DNA from: Thiorhodococcus sp.
GTDB taxonomy: Bacteria; Pseudomonadota; Gammaproteobacteria; Chromatiales; Chromatiaceae
Length of the DNA stretch: 64,000 nucleotides
Reading direction: 5' to 3'
NCBI GenBank assembly: GCA_029257385.1
Contig: JARIBS010000126.1
Coordinates: forward strand, 20,092-84,091
The translations under genes and the position numbers were made by a program. How positions within the stretch are numbered: position 1 is the stretch's first letter; each line of letters starts with the position of its first letter. The notes below the pieces were generated by a model, which saw nothing but the letters and a program-made list of their open reading frames with translations, was not told the DNA's origin and did no database searches. This document shows, piece after piece, positions 30,932-39,734 of the stretch.

Positions 30932-32545
30932 TTGACAGCTTTCAATAAGAGCCTGGAGCGGCGCGTGATGCTGCTCCAAGAGGCGGATGCTTGCGACATA
31001 CTCAAAGGCAATCGCATCGGGCTTGAAAAAGAGGGTCTGCGGGTTGCCTGCTCGGGCCTGCTGGCTGAAACGCCACACCCGCCCGCGCTGGGTTCGGCCC
31101 TTACCCATCCCCACATCACCACCGATTTCTCCGAAGCGCTGATTGAACTCATCACCCCGCCACTGACGGACGTACAGGCCGTGCTCGATTTTCTGCACGA
31201 TACTCATGTCTACGTCTACCAGCATCTCGGCGATGAACTGCTGTGGGCGACGAGTATGCCTTGCATGCTCGGCGGCGCGGCCCGCATCCCGCTCGCTCAG
31301 TACGGGACGTCTAATGCGGCAACCATGAAGACCGCTTATCGGCGCGGTCTGGGCAATCGCTATGGTCGTGTGATGCAGGTAATTGCAGGGGTGCATTTTA
31401 ACTTCTCTTTCGCCGATGCTTTTTGGGATATCTATCAGCAACAATGGGCGGTCGATGCAGACCCGGTCGGGTTTCGCTCGCACGGCCAGATGGGCATGAT
31501 CCGCACCCTGCAGCGGCTCGGGTGGCTGGTACACTACCTCTTTGGCGCCTCGCCAGCGGTGTGTGCCTGCTTCGCTCAGGGCCAGAATCACGATCTTGAG
31601 CGATTTGATGCCCACACCCTGTACTATCCCCACGCGACCTCGCTGCGTATGGGAGATATCGGCTATCAGAACAAGCAGGCCGAATGCAGCGGCATTAAAG
31701 CGAGCTACGACAGCCTTGATGCCTATGTCCGAAGTCTAACCTGGGCGATCGAAACGCCGTGCCCTGAGTACGAGCGCATCGGCGTCAAGGTTGGCGGGCG
31801 TTATGAGCAGCTCAACGCCAATATGCTACAGATCGAGAACGAGTACTACAGCACGGTCAGACCGAAACAGATCACCGCGTGGATGGAAAAGCCGTCGCTC
31901 GCCTTGCAGCGGCGTGGTATTGGTTATGTCGAGCTGCGCTCACTGGATGTGAACCTCTTCGAGCCCACTGGCATCGGTTTGGAGCAAATGTATTTCCTCG
32001 AGACCCTGATGCTCTACTGTCTGCTCAATGACAGCCCTCGCATCGGCAGCCGTGAGCGTCGCGAGATCGACGACAATCAGATTCACACGGCGCATCGCGG
32101 ACGCGAGCCGGGGCTGAGTTTGTCTCGCGACCGGACCCCGATTGCGCTAAGCACATGGGCCGATGAGATTCTGGCGGATATGCAGCCGGTGGCGGAGTTG
32201 TTGGATGGCGGCTCGCACGGCGCGCATGCCGACAGCCTCCGGATGCAGGTCGAGAAGATCCAACATCCGGACGCGACGCCCTCGGCACGGATTTTGGAGA
32301 CGATGCGCGAGCGCGGCGAGAGCTTCTTTGACTTCTCTCAAAGACGCTCATGCGAGCATCGACAGTTCCTTCGCTCACAAACGCTCGATCCCGAGCGTTT
32401 GGCGATGTTCGAGCGTCTGACCAGCGAGTCCATCGCCCGGCAGTCCGAGATCGAAGCCGCTGATGATCTGAGCTTCGATGACTTTTTGAAAGCCTATTTG
32501 TCCCAGTCGGAGTCCCGCCCCACTCGCACATGCGCGACCACCTGA
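30932..32545 (+). CDS. gshA: Glutamate-cysteine ligase
   Basis: A 537-residue gammaproteobacterial-type enzyme that makes gamma-glutamylcysteine, the first step of glutathione synthesis. Hallmarks are GLEKEGLRV, then HITTDFSEALIELITPP, LWATSMPCML and the central GVKVGGRYEQLN and YVELRSLDVNLFEP. The start appears to be TTG at 30932, 2 bp after the prc stop; an ATG at 30968 is an alternative that would cut conserved N-terminal residues. Confidence 0.93.
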   Translation: MTAFNKSLERRVMLLQEADACDILKGNRIGLEKEGLRVACSGLLAETPHPPALGSALTHPHITTDFSEALIELITPPLTDVQAVLDFLHDTHVYVYQHLGDELLWATSMPCMLGGAARIPLAQYGTSNAATMKTAYRRGLGNRYGRVMQVIAGVHFNFSFADAFWDIYQQQWAVDADPVGFRSHGQMGMIRTLQRLGWLVHYLFGASPAVCACFAQGQNHDLERFDAHTLYYPHATSLRMGDIGYQNKQAECSGIKASYDSLDAYVRSLTWAIETPCPEYERIGVKVGGRYEQLNANMLQIENEYYSTVRPKQITAWMEKPSLALQRRGIGYVELRSLDVNLFEPTGIGLEQMYFLETLMLYCLLNDSPRIGSRERREIDDNQIHTAHRGREPGLSLSRDRTPIALSTWADEILADMQPVAELLDGGSHGAHADSLRMQVEKIQHPDATPSARILETMRERGESFFDFSQRRSCEHRQFLRSQTLDPERLAMFERLTSESIARQSEIEAADDLSFDDFLKAYLSQSESRPTRTCATT

Positions 32546-32632
32546 GTCGCGTCGATCGCCTCAAGGTGGTTTGTGCAAAACAACCGCTAAACCGCGACGG
32601 AGTATTCGCCCCGTCGGGTTGATTGTGCCTGC

Positions 32633-33247
32633 TTACTGGGTCGTTGTGGCTTGCTCAGTCGGCGCGGCCGCCTGCTGCTGCGGTGCCGCTGCGCACGGGG
32701 TGGCGGGCATCGACCAGCCCGGAGTGGCGTTGTGCATACGGTGTTCGAAGTGGTGACTCGGGTATATGGCGCGGCGCTGCTCGCGCATGTCTTGCATGGC
32801 TGCGCGACGCTCTTCCATGCGTTTGAGGCTCTCGGCACGATAGGCATCCATCTCCTTGATCCGCTCTTGCATGGAATCAGGAACGCTCGGGAAAGCCATC
32901 TTGGGCATCGACGGATATTGACCGAATTCCGGCATCGCGGGCATTTCGGGGTGTGCACCCAGCTCTGGCATGGGCGGCATAGCGGCGAAGGGCTGTTGCG
33001 CGAAGCAGTGACGACCTGGATGCTGAGGTTGGAATTGCCCGAAATTGACGGTCTGCTGCTCGGCTAAGTGTGCACGAGCGGCGAACGCCTCCTGTATGGC
33101 CTGGTCGTGTTGCTCCATCATGGCCTGCTGCTGCTCCTGGGTCGGGGCGACGACCGGTTGGCAGAGGGGTGCGCCATACCAGGCAAAGGCGCTCGAGGTT
33201 GCTGCTGCGAGCGCAATGGCGGAGGCGGCTTGAATGATCTTGGACAT
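32633..33247 (-). CDS. Exported Met/Pro/Gln-rich protein, candidate sulfur-globule protein
   Basis: 204 residues. A Sec signal ends AATSSAFA before WYGAP (about residue 22), a junction like that of purple-sulfur-bacterial sulfur-globule proteins. The mature part is rich in Met, Gln, Pro and Ala. It has a helical segment (about 35-67), then three imperfect 12-residue repeats at 90-101, 102-113 and 114-125 (MPPMPELGAHPE, MPAMPEFGQYPS, MPKMAFPSVPDS), a charged coiled-coil-like helix (126-160) and an Ala/Gln-rich tail. AAAGGTG precedes the ATG at 33247. A sulfur-globule envelope role (SgpD-like) is inference from composition and export only. Confidence 0.6.
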   Translation of the reverse strand: MSKIIQAASAIALAAATSSAFAWYGAPLCQPVVAPTQEQQQAMMEQHDQAIQEAFAARAHLAEQQTVNFGQFQPQHPGRHCFAQQPFAAMPPMPELGAHPEMPAMPEFGQYPSMPKMAFPSVPDSMQERIKEMDAYRAESLKRMEERRAAMQDMREQRRAIYPSHHFEHRMHNATPGWSMPATPCAAAPQQQAAAPTEQATTTQ

Positions 33248-33464
33248 GAGACACACCTTTGAGTCGTCGTTAGGGATTGTGTTTGGAAAGTGAATTCGAA
33301 ATCGAGCAAGGAGACGTGCGACACCCTCTCTACCCAGACTGCTCTAACGTCGAGTCGGACGAGTGAACAGAAATTAGTATATAAGAAAATTATTAGATAT
33401 CAATATTCGTCTTTCGCCACGCCGAAGTTGGCCTCACCGAAGAACGAGGTAGATTTTGGATCGC

Positions 33465-33884
33465 TCAGAACAGGCGGTTCATACCGTTGAGGGCGGCGAC
33501 GCGGTAGGCCTCGGCCATGGTCGGGTAGTTGAAGGTGGTCTCGGTGAAATAACGCAAGGTATTGGCCTAGCCGCGTTGCGACATGATGGCCTGGCCGATG
33601 TGCACGTTCTCCGCCGCCTGCTCACCGAAGCAATGATCCCGGTCGGAAACTCCTCGATGAGCGACCAGTCGCAGTTGCCGTCAGCAATATGGGCGCCAAC
33701 GAAGCGGCCCTGATCGTAGCTTGCGCTGGCGCGCGGGTTGTCCGACGACATCGCCCACGGCGTAGATGTGGGGCAGGGCGGTCTGATACGGCAATGCGTT
33801 GACCAGCTTTGGCGAGCTTCATCGCCGCGCCTTCTCCCCCGGTCCGGTCCCGATCACGATGCTGTCGAATGCCCGCGTGGCCAT
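33465..33884 (-). pseudogene. sthA (soluble pyridine nucleotide transhydrogenase) remnant
   Basis: It begins MATRAFDSIVIGTGPGGEGA (the FAD-binding N-terminus) and after about 36 codons jumps to the C-terminal half: ALPHIYAVGDVVG, then [19 protein letters not shown] frameshift near 33650 and an in-frame stop near 33570 follow. The tail [20 protein letters not shown] ends LNGMNRLF. Most of the FAD/NAD core, including the redox-domain centre, is deleted, so it cannot work. Confidence 0.8.
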
Positions 33885-34040
33885 CTGCTGTCTGCATCGT
33901 TGGTGGTCTTGAGGTTTCTGGGTTATCTGTTAGTCGCTTCGCAAATCGCGTTATGGCGGATGATCACTCGTGCAGGGAGCGGCTGCGGGATCAGAAGCGG
34001 TGCGGCCCTGAACTCATAGGCCCTGGTTGCTGGCGCTTTT

Positions 34041-34673
34041 TCAGGGTGTCTTTTCAGGATATTCGCAGAGATCGCTGATACGACATTGCGCGCAGTGCGG
34101 TTTGCGAGCGATACAGACATAGCGCCCGTGCAGGATCAGCCAGTGATGGGCGTCTTTCAGGAACGGCTTGGGGACGTGGCGCAGGAGTTGTTGCTCAAGG
34201 GCGAGCGGTGTTGCTCCGCGCGCGATACCTGTGCGATTGGCGACGCGGAAAATATGCGTGTCAACAGCGATGGTGGGCTGCCCAAAAGCAGTGTTGAGGA
34301 CGACGTTCGCCGTCTTGCGCCCGACACCTGGCAAAGCCTCCAGCGAGGCGCGCTCATGCGGGACTGCTCCGGCATGCTCGGCAAGGAGCATGGTGCAGGT
34401 CTTGAGGATGTTCCGCGCCTTGGTGTTGAAAAGTCCGATCGTGCGAATCTGCTCTTTCAGCTGCGTCTCTCCAAGCGCCAGTATTGCCTGCGGCGTGTTG
34501 GCCTGTGCAAACAGCCCGGCGGTGGCCTTGTTGACACTCTTGTCGGTGGCCTGCGCCGAGAGCATGACCGCGATCAGCAGCTCGAAAGGCGTCGTGTAGA
34601 CTAGCTCAGTGGTGGGGGATGGGTTGGCCTCGCGAAGTCTGGCGAAAATCTGGTAGCGTTTCTCGGCGTTCAT
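34041..34673 (-). CDS. nth: Endonuclease III
   Basis: A 210-residue bifunctional DNA glycosylase/AP lyase of base-excision repair. The helix-hairpin-helix holds Lys120 (LPGVGRKTANVV) and Asp138 (AVDTH), at the E. coli positions. The C-terminal [4Fe-4S] ligands follow C-x6-C-x2-C-x5-C (CIARKPHCAQCRISDLC). Confidence 0.95.
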   Translation of the reverse strand: MNAEKRYQIFARLREANPSPTTELVYTTPFELLIAVMLSAQATDKSVNKATAGLFAQANTPQAILALGETQLKEQIRTIGLFNTKARNILKTCTMLLAEHAGAVPHERASLEALPGVGRKTANVVLNTAFGQPTIAVDTHIFRVANRTGIARGATPLALEQQLLRHVPKPFLKDAHHWLILHGRYVCIARKPHCAQCRISDLCEYPEKTP

Positions 34674-34757
34674 CGTTGTATTGTATTGGTGACTAGCGTT
34701 TTATATGGTTTTAGCGTGTCCGACCGTCTCGCACTCATGCGTCGAAAGAGGAAATTG

Positions 34758-35531
34758 ATGACAATACAGCCAATGTTCAGAGCGTTGCTGGTGCTGCTGC
34801 CATTGGCGTGCGGGGCCGCAACCGGGTCCGCTCAGCCCAATGCTACCGAAGAAGCGCCAGAGGCGGCTGCGGCGCCGGCGCCGGCACGCTCGACTCCACC
34901 GCTTGGCACGCGGCCGAACCGCGCACAGGTCAAATCGATGATCGCACACGTGGCGCAACAACATGGCGTCGAGGAGTCGCTGGTGCGCGCCGTGGTCGCG
35001 GCTGAGTCAAACTACAACGCCCACGCCGTGTCGAGCGCCGGGGCAATCGGTTTGATGCAGGTCATGCCGGCGACTGCCGCAGACTATGGCGTTCACTCCG
35101 TCCATGCGCTTTTTGATCCCCAGACCAATCTCAAGACCGGCACCCGCCATCTCAAGCGGCTGCTGCGCAAGTATGGCAACGACTATGGCCGAGTGATCAT
35201 GGCCTACAATGCCGGCGAGGGCGTCGTCGATCGCACCAACAGCCGCGTCACCTATCTCGAAACGCTCAACTACACCGAGGCCGTCATCGGTTACTACCGC
35301 CGCAACGGCGGTAAGGCGCCCACTCAGGCGGCACTCAGTCAGGTCCGTGCGCTAAGAGGTGTGCGCAATACCGGTAAGGCACGGCGTTTGATGAAGCAAT
35401 TTCTCGACCCTTCGCTGCTTTCCCTGACGGTGAAGCCGACATTGGGCAGGCGTTTCATGAATCCGGCACTCCATGATGTCGGACCCGAAAGCAAGCCCAT
35501 GTTCGAACTCGATACCAATGGACTGCGTTGA
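34758..35531 (+). CDS. Lytic transglycosylase (SLT domain)
   Basis: A 257-residue exported transglycosylase. The signal peptide (about 1-25) precedes an Ala/Pro/Glu linker (26-50) and an SLT domain (about 62-190) with Glu83 in VAAESNYN. GAIGLMQVMPATA and MAYNAGEGVVD follow, and the C-terminal tail is basic. The ATG at 34758 has AGAGGA 5 bases before it; the frame to 34686 is not supported. It is divergent from nth. Confidence 0.88.
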   Translation: MTIQPMFRALLVLLPLACGAATGSAQPNATEEAPEAAAAPAPARSTPPLGTRPNRAQVKSMIAHVAQQHGVEESLVRAVVAAESNYNAHAVSSAGAIGLMQVMPATAADYGVHSVHALFDPQTNLKTGTRHLKRLLRKYGNDYGRVIMAYNAGEGVVDRTNSRVTYLETLNYTEAVIGYYRRNGGKAPTQAALSQVRALRGVRNTGKARRLMKQFLDPSLLSLTVKPTLGRRFMNPALHDVGPESKPMFELDTNGLR

Positions 35532-35695
35532 GTGCCGCAACGGCCGTCGAGAGCGTGATCGAGTGCCGATGACAGTGGTGAAAAACGCGCTATATTAGCG
35601 CAGTGAATCAATGTCGTTCATCCGCAGACGCACTCACCATAGCCTGTCGATGCGTTGCGGCGGTGACGTAGAAGAGGGATTGGTGAGAATCACCC

Positions 35696-36142
35696 ATGAA
35701 TCAAACGCTTCAGAAATTAAGGCAAATCGCTGACGAAAATGTTCTCAGCGGAGTGGAATCTCAGAATATCAAGCAAGCGGTTTGTGACTCCTGTAGCGAG
35801 CTTGCCAAACCGCTGATTGAAGCCTTCAGGGATGTTGAGCACGAGTTCGTGCGGATCTCCATCATGCGCCAGATCTGGCCTCATGACTATGATCGGCGCG
35901 GGGACCAAGTGTCCGGTCTACTCGCCAACTTCATTGGGCCAAGGGATGCCCCCAGTGGCCTGAAACTGCTTGTGCCGCACGGTTCGCTCCAGTTCGAAGT
36001 GGCGCTCCAGCTCGACGGCAGCGCCGTCTACAGTTGCTTCAGAGACACGAACGGACAGCGGCCATTGACCATGGATTTCCCCAACGCCGAAGCCTGGCTG
36101 GAATTTTTCTACAAATCCATCGCCGATCTCATCGAGCTGTAG
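35696..36142 (+). CDS. Hypothetical protein, 148 aa
   Basis: Not recognised. It is a soluble, acidic protein with helical N- and C-termini (ENVLSGVESQNIKQAVCDSC near the start, AWLEFFYKSIADLIEL at the end). A beta-like centre (GLKLLVPHGSLQFEVALQLD) lies between. No signal, membrane segment or known catalytic motif is seen. A TATATT-containing AT-richer stretch near 35590-35596 may hold its promoter. It is convergent with the DUF2254 gene. Confidence 0.6.
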   Translation: MNQTLQKLRQIADENVLSGVESQNIKQAVCDSCSELAKPLIEAFRDVEHEFVRISIMRQIWPHDYDRRGDQVSGLLANFIGPRDAPSGLKLLVPHGSLQFEVALQLDGSAVYSCFRDTNGQRPLTMDFPNAEAWLEFFYKSIADLIEL

Positions 36143-36222
36143 GGTATAGTTCGGGTTAGGCGTGAGCGCGTGCTTGCCGCACCTTCGCCACTGGGTTGGG
36201 AGCACACCAATCTGACCGGCGA

Positions 36223-37545
36223 CTACATTTTCATGTCGAGCGCTTCGCGCACCCGCGTTAGTCGGTTGGTCAATCGTGTACGGTCGTACGGTGAGGCAAT
36301 GCTGCGCTCGGCGACCTCGGCGATCTCTTCCACTTTTTGCCGAAGCATCCGCCGTCGGCTCAGACTAGCGGTCAGACCAGCGATGGTCTCGAGCGCGCCG
36401 AGTAGCCGCAGCAGGATGGTGACATTGCTTTCAGCATCACGCCGGATTTGGTCGAGGGCCTCGCTCAAGAGGCTTTCGAAGCTCGGGCCGCACGCAACGA
36501 CACGCAATTCACCCTGATCCAATCCGTGCGGAGCAACAATCCGGCGCGCCGCCAGCCGAGTCAGGATCGCCGCCAGATAGTCCACGCACATCACCGCGGT
36601 CGTAGTGTCGTTGATGCCGGGCGACAAGGCCTTCATGGCGACGTCCACGATCTGGCGGATGCCAAAGGCGACATCCTGTTCCACCATGCGCTGGCGACTG
36701 ATCGCAAAGACCGCGTTCAGCCTGTCCGTTGCCGCCTCGTCCAGCACGCTCGGATCGCGCACCGAGACCAGCGGTGTGCCCTCGACAACAAACTCGCCGA
36801 CGCCATGCTCCATCCGCACGATAGTCCCCAAATTGCGGGCGGCATCGAGCAGCGCGTCATGGTCGAGACTCTCGATGTAGCCGCTCTTGCGGGCCGGGAC
36901 GCCCGACCAGGGCTGCCTAGCGAGCGCGCCCGCTAGAGTGTCATCTGCGGCTTCGTCCTCGTGCTCCTTTAGCCTTTGCGGAAATAGCTGTTCCACCGCC
37001 GCCAAGGTCTCCTGTGCGATCTTGGCAACGATGCTCGAGGCCTGGATCGACGTTGCGATGTGGTGGATGAAGTGGATCAGCACCGCGATCCCGACGAAGG
37101 CGAGCAGCAGGCCGACGAAGACCGCCAGGGTTGGGACGAACGCCCCTTCGCCAACCTCGCGAATCGTCCGCAGGACCACCAAACAGTAGGCGAAGATGCC
37201 GAGGAAAATACCAAGCACCCACTGGTTGATGCGGTCGCGCATGAAGCTGCGAATGACGCGGGAGCTGTACTGGCTGGATGTGAGCGAGAGGGCCACCAGG
37301 GTGATCGAGAACACCAGCCCGGCCACGGTGATCATCGAGCTGGCAACAGTCGTCAGCAGGCCGCGTGCACCGGCCGCGCCGGCGCCGAAGAGCAATGGCC
37401 ATCGGCTGACCAGATGCAAATCGACGGTCGTGTCCAGGATAATCAGGAGGCTGGCGAGCACCACGGAACTCAGCACTACAAGCGCGGGGACGAGCCAGAA
37501 ACTCGAGCGCATTGCTTGCCAGCTATAACGGAGTTTCGTGATCAT
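36223..37545 (-). CDS. DUF2254 family inner-membrane protein
   Basis: 440 residues with about four N-terminal membrane helices (about 15-40, 60-85, 110-130, 145-170), then a large cytoplasmic domain. DUF2254 landmarks are SMITVAGLVFSITLVALSLTS (about 65-88) followed by SSQYSSRVIRSFMRDR, and the later RQIVDVAMKALSPGINDTTT. Function unknown, possibly channel- or stress-related. The upstream region carries a strong hairpin. Confidence 0.85.
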   Translation of the reverse strand: MITKLRYSWQAMRSSFWLVPALVVLSSVVLASLLIILDTTVDLHLVSRWPLLFGAGAAGARGLLTTVASSMITVAGLVFSITLVALSLTSSQYSSRVIRSFMRDRINQWVLGIFLGIFAYCLVVLRTIREVGEGAFVPTLAVFVGLLLAFVGIAVLIHFIHHIATSIQASSIVAKIAQETLAAVEQLFPQRLKEHEDEAADDTLAGALARQPWSGVPARKSGYIESLDHDALLDAARNLGTIVRMEHGVGEFVVEGTPLVSVRDPSVLDEAATDRLNAVFAISRQRMVEQDVAFGIRQIVDVAMKALSPGINDTTTAVMCVDYLAAILTRLAARRIVAPHGLDQGELRVVACGPSFESLLSEALDQIRRDAESNVTILLRLLGALETIAGLTASLSRRRMLRQKVEEIAEVAERSIASPYDRTRLTNRLTRVREALDMKM

Positions 37546-37607
37546 TCTCGGGGGTTCTCCCGTGATGCGGCCGGTTCTTGCGTCTGGCGATTAGCGCGCG
37601 AATGTAT

Positions 37608-37633
37608 GAGCGCGCGGACGAGTCCGCGCGCTC
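37608..37633. repeat. Perfect 12-bp inverted repeat (hairpin)
   Basis: GAGCGCGCGGAC, 2 bp, then GTCCGCGCGCTC, between the first Crp/Fnr-like gene and the DUF2254 gene on the minus strand. No T-run follows, so it could be a terminator variant, an mRNA-stability hairpin or a protein-binding site. A short open stretch ending SLSIEGTQMTQIKR lies just upstream on the minus strand and was not identified. Confidence 0.5.
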
Positions 37634-37742
37634 TGGGCTCAACGTTTGATCTGAGTCATCTGCGTTCCCTCAATGCTGAGGCTCGCCATGAGGAGGCCCT
37701 GCTGATCGAAAATGAAGGCGTAGGTATCGTCTTCTAAGATGG

Positions 37743-38492
37743 CTATGTCGCAGACACTTCTGGAAGCAGACGCTCGAACTCCTGCCTGACCACTTCGTAG
37801 CATTCGCATACTCGCTCCTCCAGGCCCGGCCGATCAACCACGGTGATGTGCCCCCGGCTGTAGTAGATCAATCCGGCCGTTTGCAACCGCCCGGCGGCCT
37901 CGGTCACGCCCTCGCGCCGCACACCCAGCATGTTGGCGATCAGCTCCTGGGTCATGTGCAGCTCGTTGGTGGGCAAACGGTCGAGACTCAGCAGCAGCCA
38001 GCGACAGAGCTGCTGGTCGATCGTGTGGTGGCGATTGCACACAGCGTTCTGCGCCATCTGGGTCAGTAGGGCCATAATGTAGCGCAGCAACAGCGGCTGC
38101 AACGCCCCTTGACGGCGCCCTCCGAAGCGGGCGAACTCCAGCTTGAGTACCCGACCCTTCATGCGATAGGCGTGGCCCGCACTCTGCACCACGGCCCAAT
38201 TAGGCACCGTGCCGCCACCCATGAACAGAGCAATGCCGACGATGCCTTCGTTGCCGACCATAGCGATCTCGGCGGATGCGCCATTCTCCATGACATACAG
38301 TAGGGAGACGATGGCCGTGGTCGGAAAATAGACATGATCCAATGCCTCGCCAGGCTCATACAGGGACATCCCGAGCGGTAGCGGGATAAGCTCCAGGTGC
38401 GCGCTCAGATGAGCGTATTCGCCCTCGGGCAGGGCGGCGAGCAGATGGTTTTGACGTGGACTCGGGGACGGTAGCTTGGGCATGAGAGACAT
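37743..38492 (-). CDS. Crp/Fnr-family transcriptional regulator (copy 1)
   Basis: 249 residues: N-terminal cyclic-nucleotide-binding-like beta-barrel (about 20-130, YEPGEALDHVYFPTTAIVSL) and C-terminal winged helix (about 160-235, ELIANMLGVRREGVTEAAGR). There are no Fnr-type Fe-S cysteines in the N-terminus, and the cAMP-binding signature is not evident, so the ligand is unknown. The start at 38492 has GGAGGTG upstream. It is in tandem with a diverged paralogue. Confidence 0.82.
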   Translation of the reverse strand: MSLMPKLPSPSPRQNHLLAALPEGEYAHLSAHLELIPLPLGMSLYEPGEALDHVYFPTTAIVSLLYVMENGASAEIAMVGNEGIVGIALFMGGGTVPNWAVVQSAGHAYRMKGRVLKLEFARFGGRRQGALQPLLLRYIMALLTQMAQNAVCNRHHTIDQQLCRWLLLSLDRLPTNELHMTQELIANMLGVRREGVTEAAGRLQTAGLIYYSRGHITVVDRPGLEERVCECYEVVRQEFERLLPEVSAT

Positions 38493-38596
38493 GCGCCACC
38501 TCCAAGAGTGACTATTCAAAATTAGATCTTGTCTATTGCAAGGTTTGTGGTATCCGCTGTCAAGGCTGTTTCTGTTTGCCGGATAACACGCACGCC

Positions 38597-39313
38597 TCAG
38601 CCCATGCTCTGCTCATACAACGCCTCAGCCGCTCCATAACAGCCGCAGGCGGCATCTTGCAGGCCCGCGCGGTCGAGCACGGTGACATTGCCGCGACGGT
38701 AGCGAATGAGCTTGCGCGCTTGCAGCGCACTGGCCGCCTTGGTGACGCCCACGCGGCGCACACCCAACAGGCGGGCCAGCAGTTCATGGGTGACATGGAA
38801 GTGGTCGGAGTGCGCCCGATCCTGGGTCATCAACAACCAGCGGGCAAGGCGCGCCTCCACCAGGTGGAAGCGGGTGCAGGCAAGCAACTGTGTGCCCTGG
38901 TTCGCCAGCACGTCGAGATAGCGGTTGAGCCTTGCCTGTAGGGCATCGCTCTGGCGCAACGCCCGAGTGAATCCTTCGCTGGACATGCGCCACGCCGGCC
39001 CCGCGCACTGGACGAAGGTGCACAGGCGCGTGACCTCGACCCCCAGGACGAGGGGCGTTCCGATCATGCCTTCATTGCCGACCAGACGCACCTCCAGACC
39101 GGCGTGATCGACCGGCGGGGTCATCAGGGACAGGACGCTGTCTGTGGGGAAATAGACGTTGCGGATCTGCTCGCCCGGCTCGCTGATGATCTCGCCGAGC
39201 CGCAGTTCGACTGCTTCGCAGTTGGCCAGAATGGCGCGTCGATCATCTTTCGGCAGCGCGGCTAGGAGCCGGTTGTCGAAGTGCGCGGCGGTCTTCGCGA
39301 GGCTCGATTGCAC
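38597..39313 (-). CDS. Crp/Fnr-family transcriptional regulator (copy 2)
   Basis: 238 residues from a GTG at 39313, which has AGGAG upstream; a longer frame to 39508 adds 65 Arg/Ser-rich residues and is rejected. Barrel (ISEPGEQIRNVYFPTDSVLS) and winged helix (ELLARLLGVRRVGVTKAASA) align with copy 1, showing a tandem duplication followed by divergence. The effector is unknown. Confidence 0.8.
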   Translation of the reverse strand: MQSSLAKTAAHFDNRLLAALPKDDRRAILANCEAVELRLGEIISEPGEQIRNVYFPTDSVLSLMTPPVDHAGLEVRLVGNEGMIGTPLVLGVEVTRLCTFVQCAGPAWRMSSEGFTRALRQSDALQARLNRYLDVLANQGTQLLACTRFHLVEARLARWLLMTQDRAHSDHFHVTHELLARLLGVRRVGVTKAASALQARKLIRYRRGNVTVLDRAGLQDAACGCYGAAEALYEQSMG

Positions 39314-39561
39314 GCGCGTTCTCCTGGTTGGTGAGTGAAAGAGCACGCGCAGACGGCTCGAAGGCGAGGCGCGTCGTGATCGTGATAGGTGAGTAATACG
39401 CTCAACGACCGACCTGGTCAGTGCGTTGGCAAACATAAGGTGCAGATTTGATGTGCTCGGTGCGCGAGCGTGCAATGCCGCGCCGGGGTGCGGAGGCAGA
39501 TCCGGCAAACCCCATTGCTGTGTGTGCTAGCGAACAGACGCGCGTCAGGGCGGTGACTAGC

Positions 39562-39678
39562 GTGGCAAGCACCGAATGCTTACAGCGCCTGTCGGTTGAT
39601 GAATATATTGCACGAATGAAACTGCAGCTCGATGAGTGGAACGCGAAGGTCGCCGCCCTGGAGGAGAAGGGGCTTTAA
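39562..39678 (+). pseudogene. Coiled-coil stress-protein gene fragment cut by IS607
   Basis: Reads VDEYIARMKLQLDEWNAKVA and ALEEK before a stop created at the element's left edge. DEYI-x-KMK-x-QLDEWNA is the N-terminal pattern of sll1863-type coiled-coil stress proteins, normally about 100 residues or more. The rest of the gene is not found to the right of the element. The true start is uncertain. Confidence 0.55.
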
Positions 39679-39703
39679 CAGCTCGCTTGAAATCTAAACA
39701 ATT

Positions 39704-39734
39704 ATTCTATATTCTATTCATTATGAATAGAATA
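39704..39734. promoter_or_regulatory. IS607 left-end TnpA-binding site candidate
   Basis: Two tandem ATTCTAT heptamers (39704-39717) run into a perfect 12-bp inverted repeat, TATTCTATTCAT and ATGAATAGAATA separated by one base (39710-39734). The tnpA ATG lies inside the right arm. This fits binding by the MerR-like N-terminus of TnpA and autoregulation. Confidence 0.55.

Noticed and set aside
32651..33067. Plus-strand frames over the candidate sulfur-globule gene
   Set aside because: They are shadows; the minus strand has a clear signal peptide, ribosome site and internal protein repeats.
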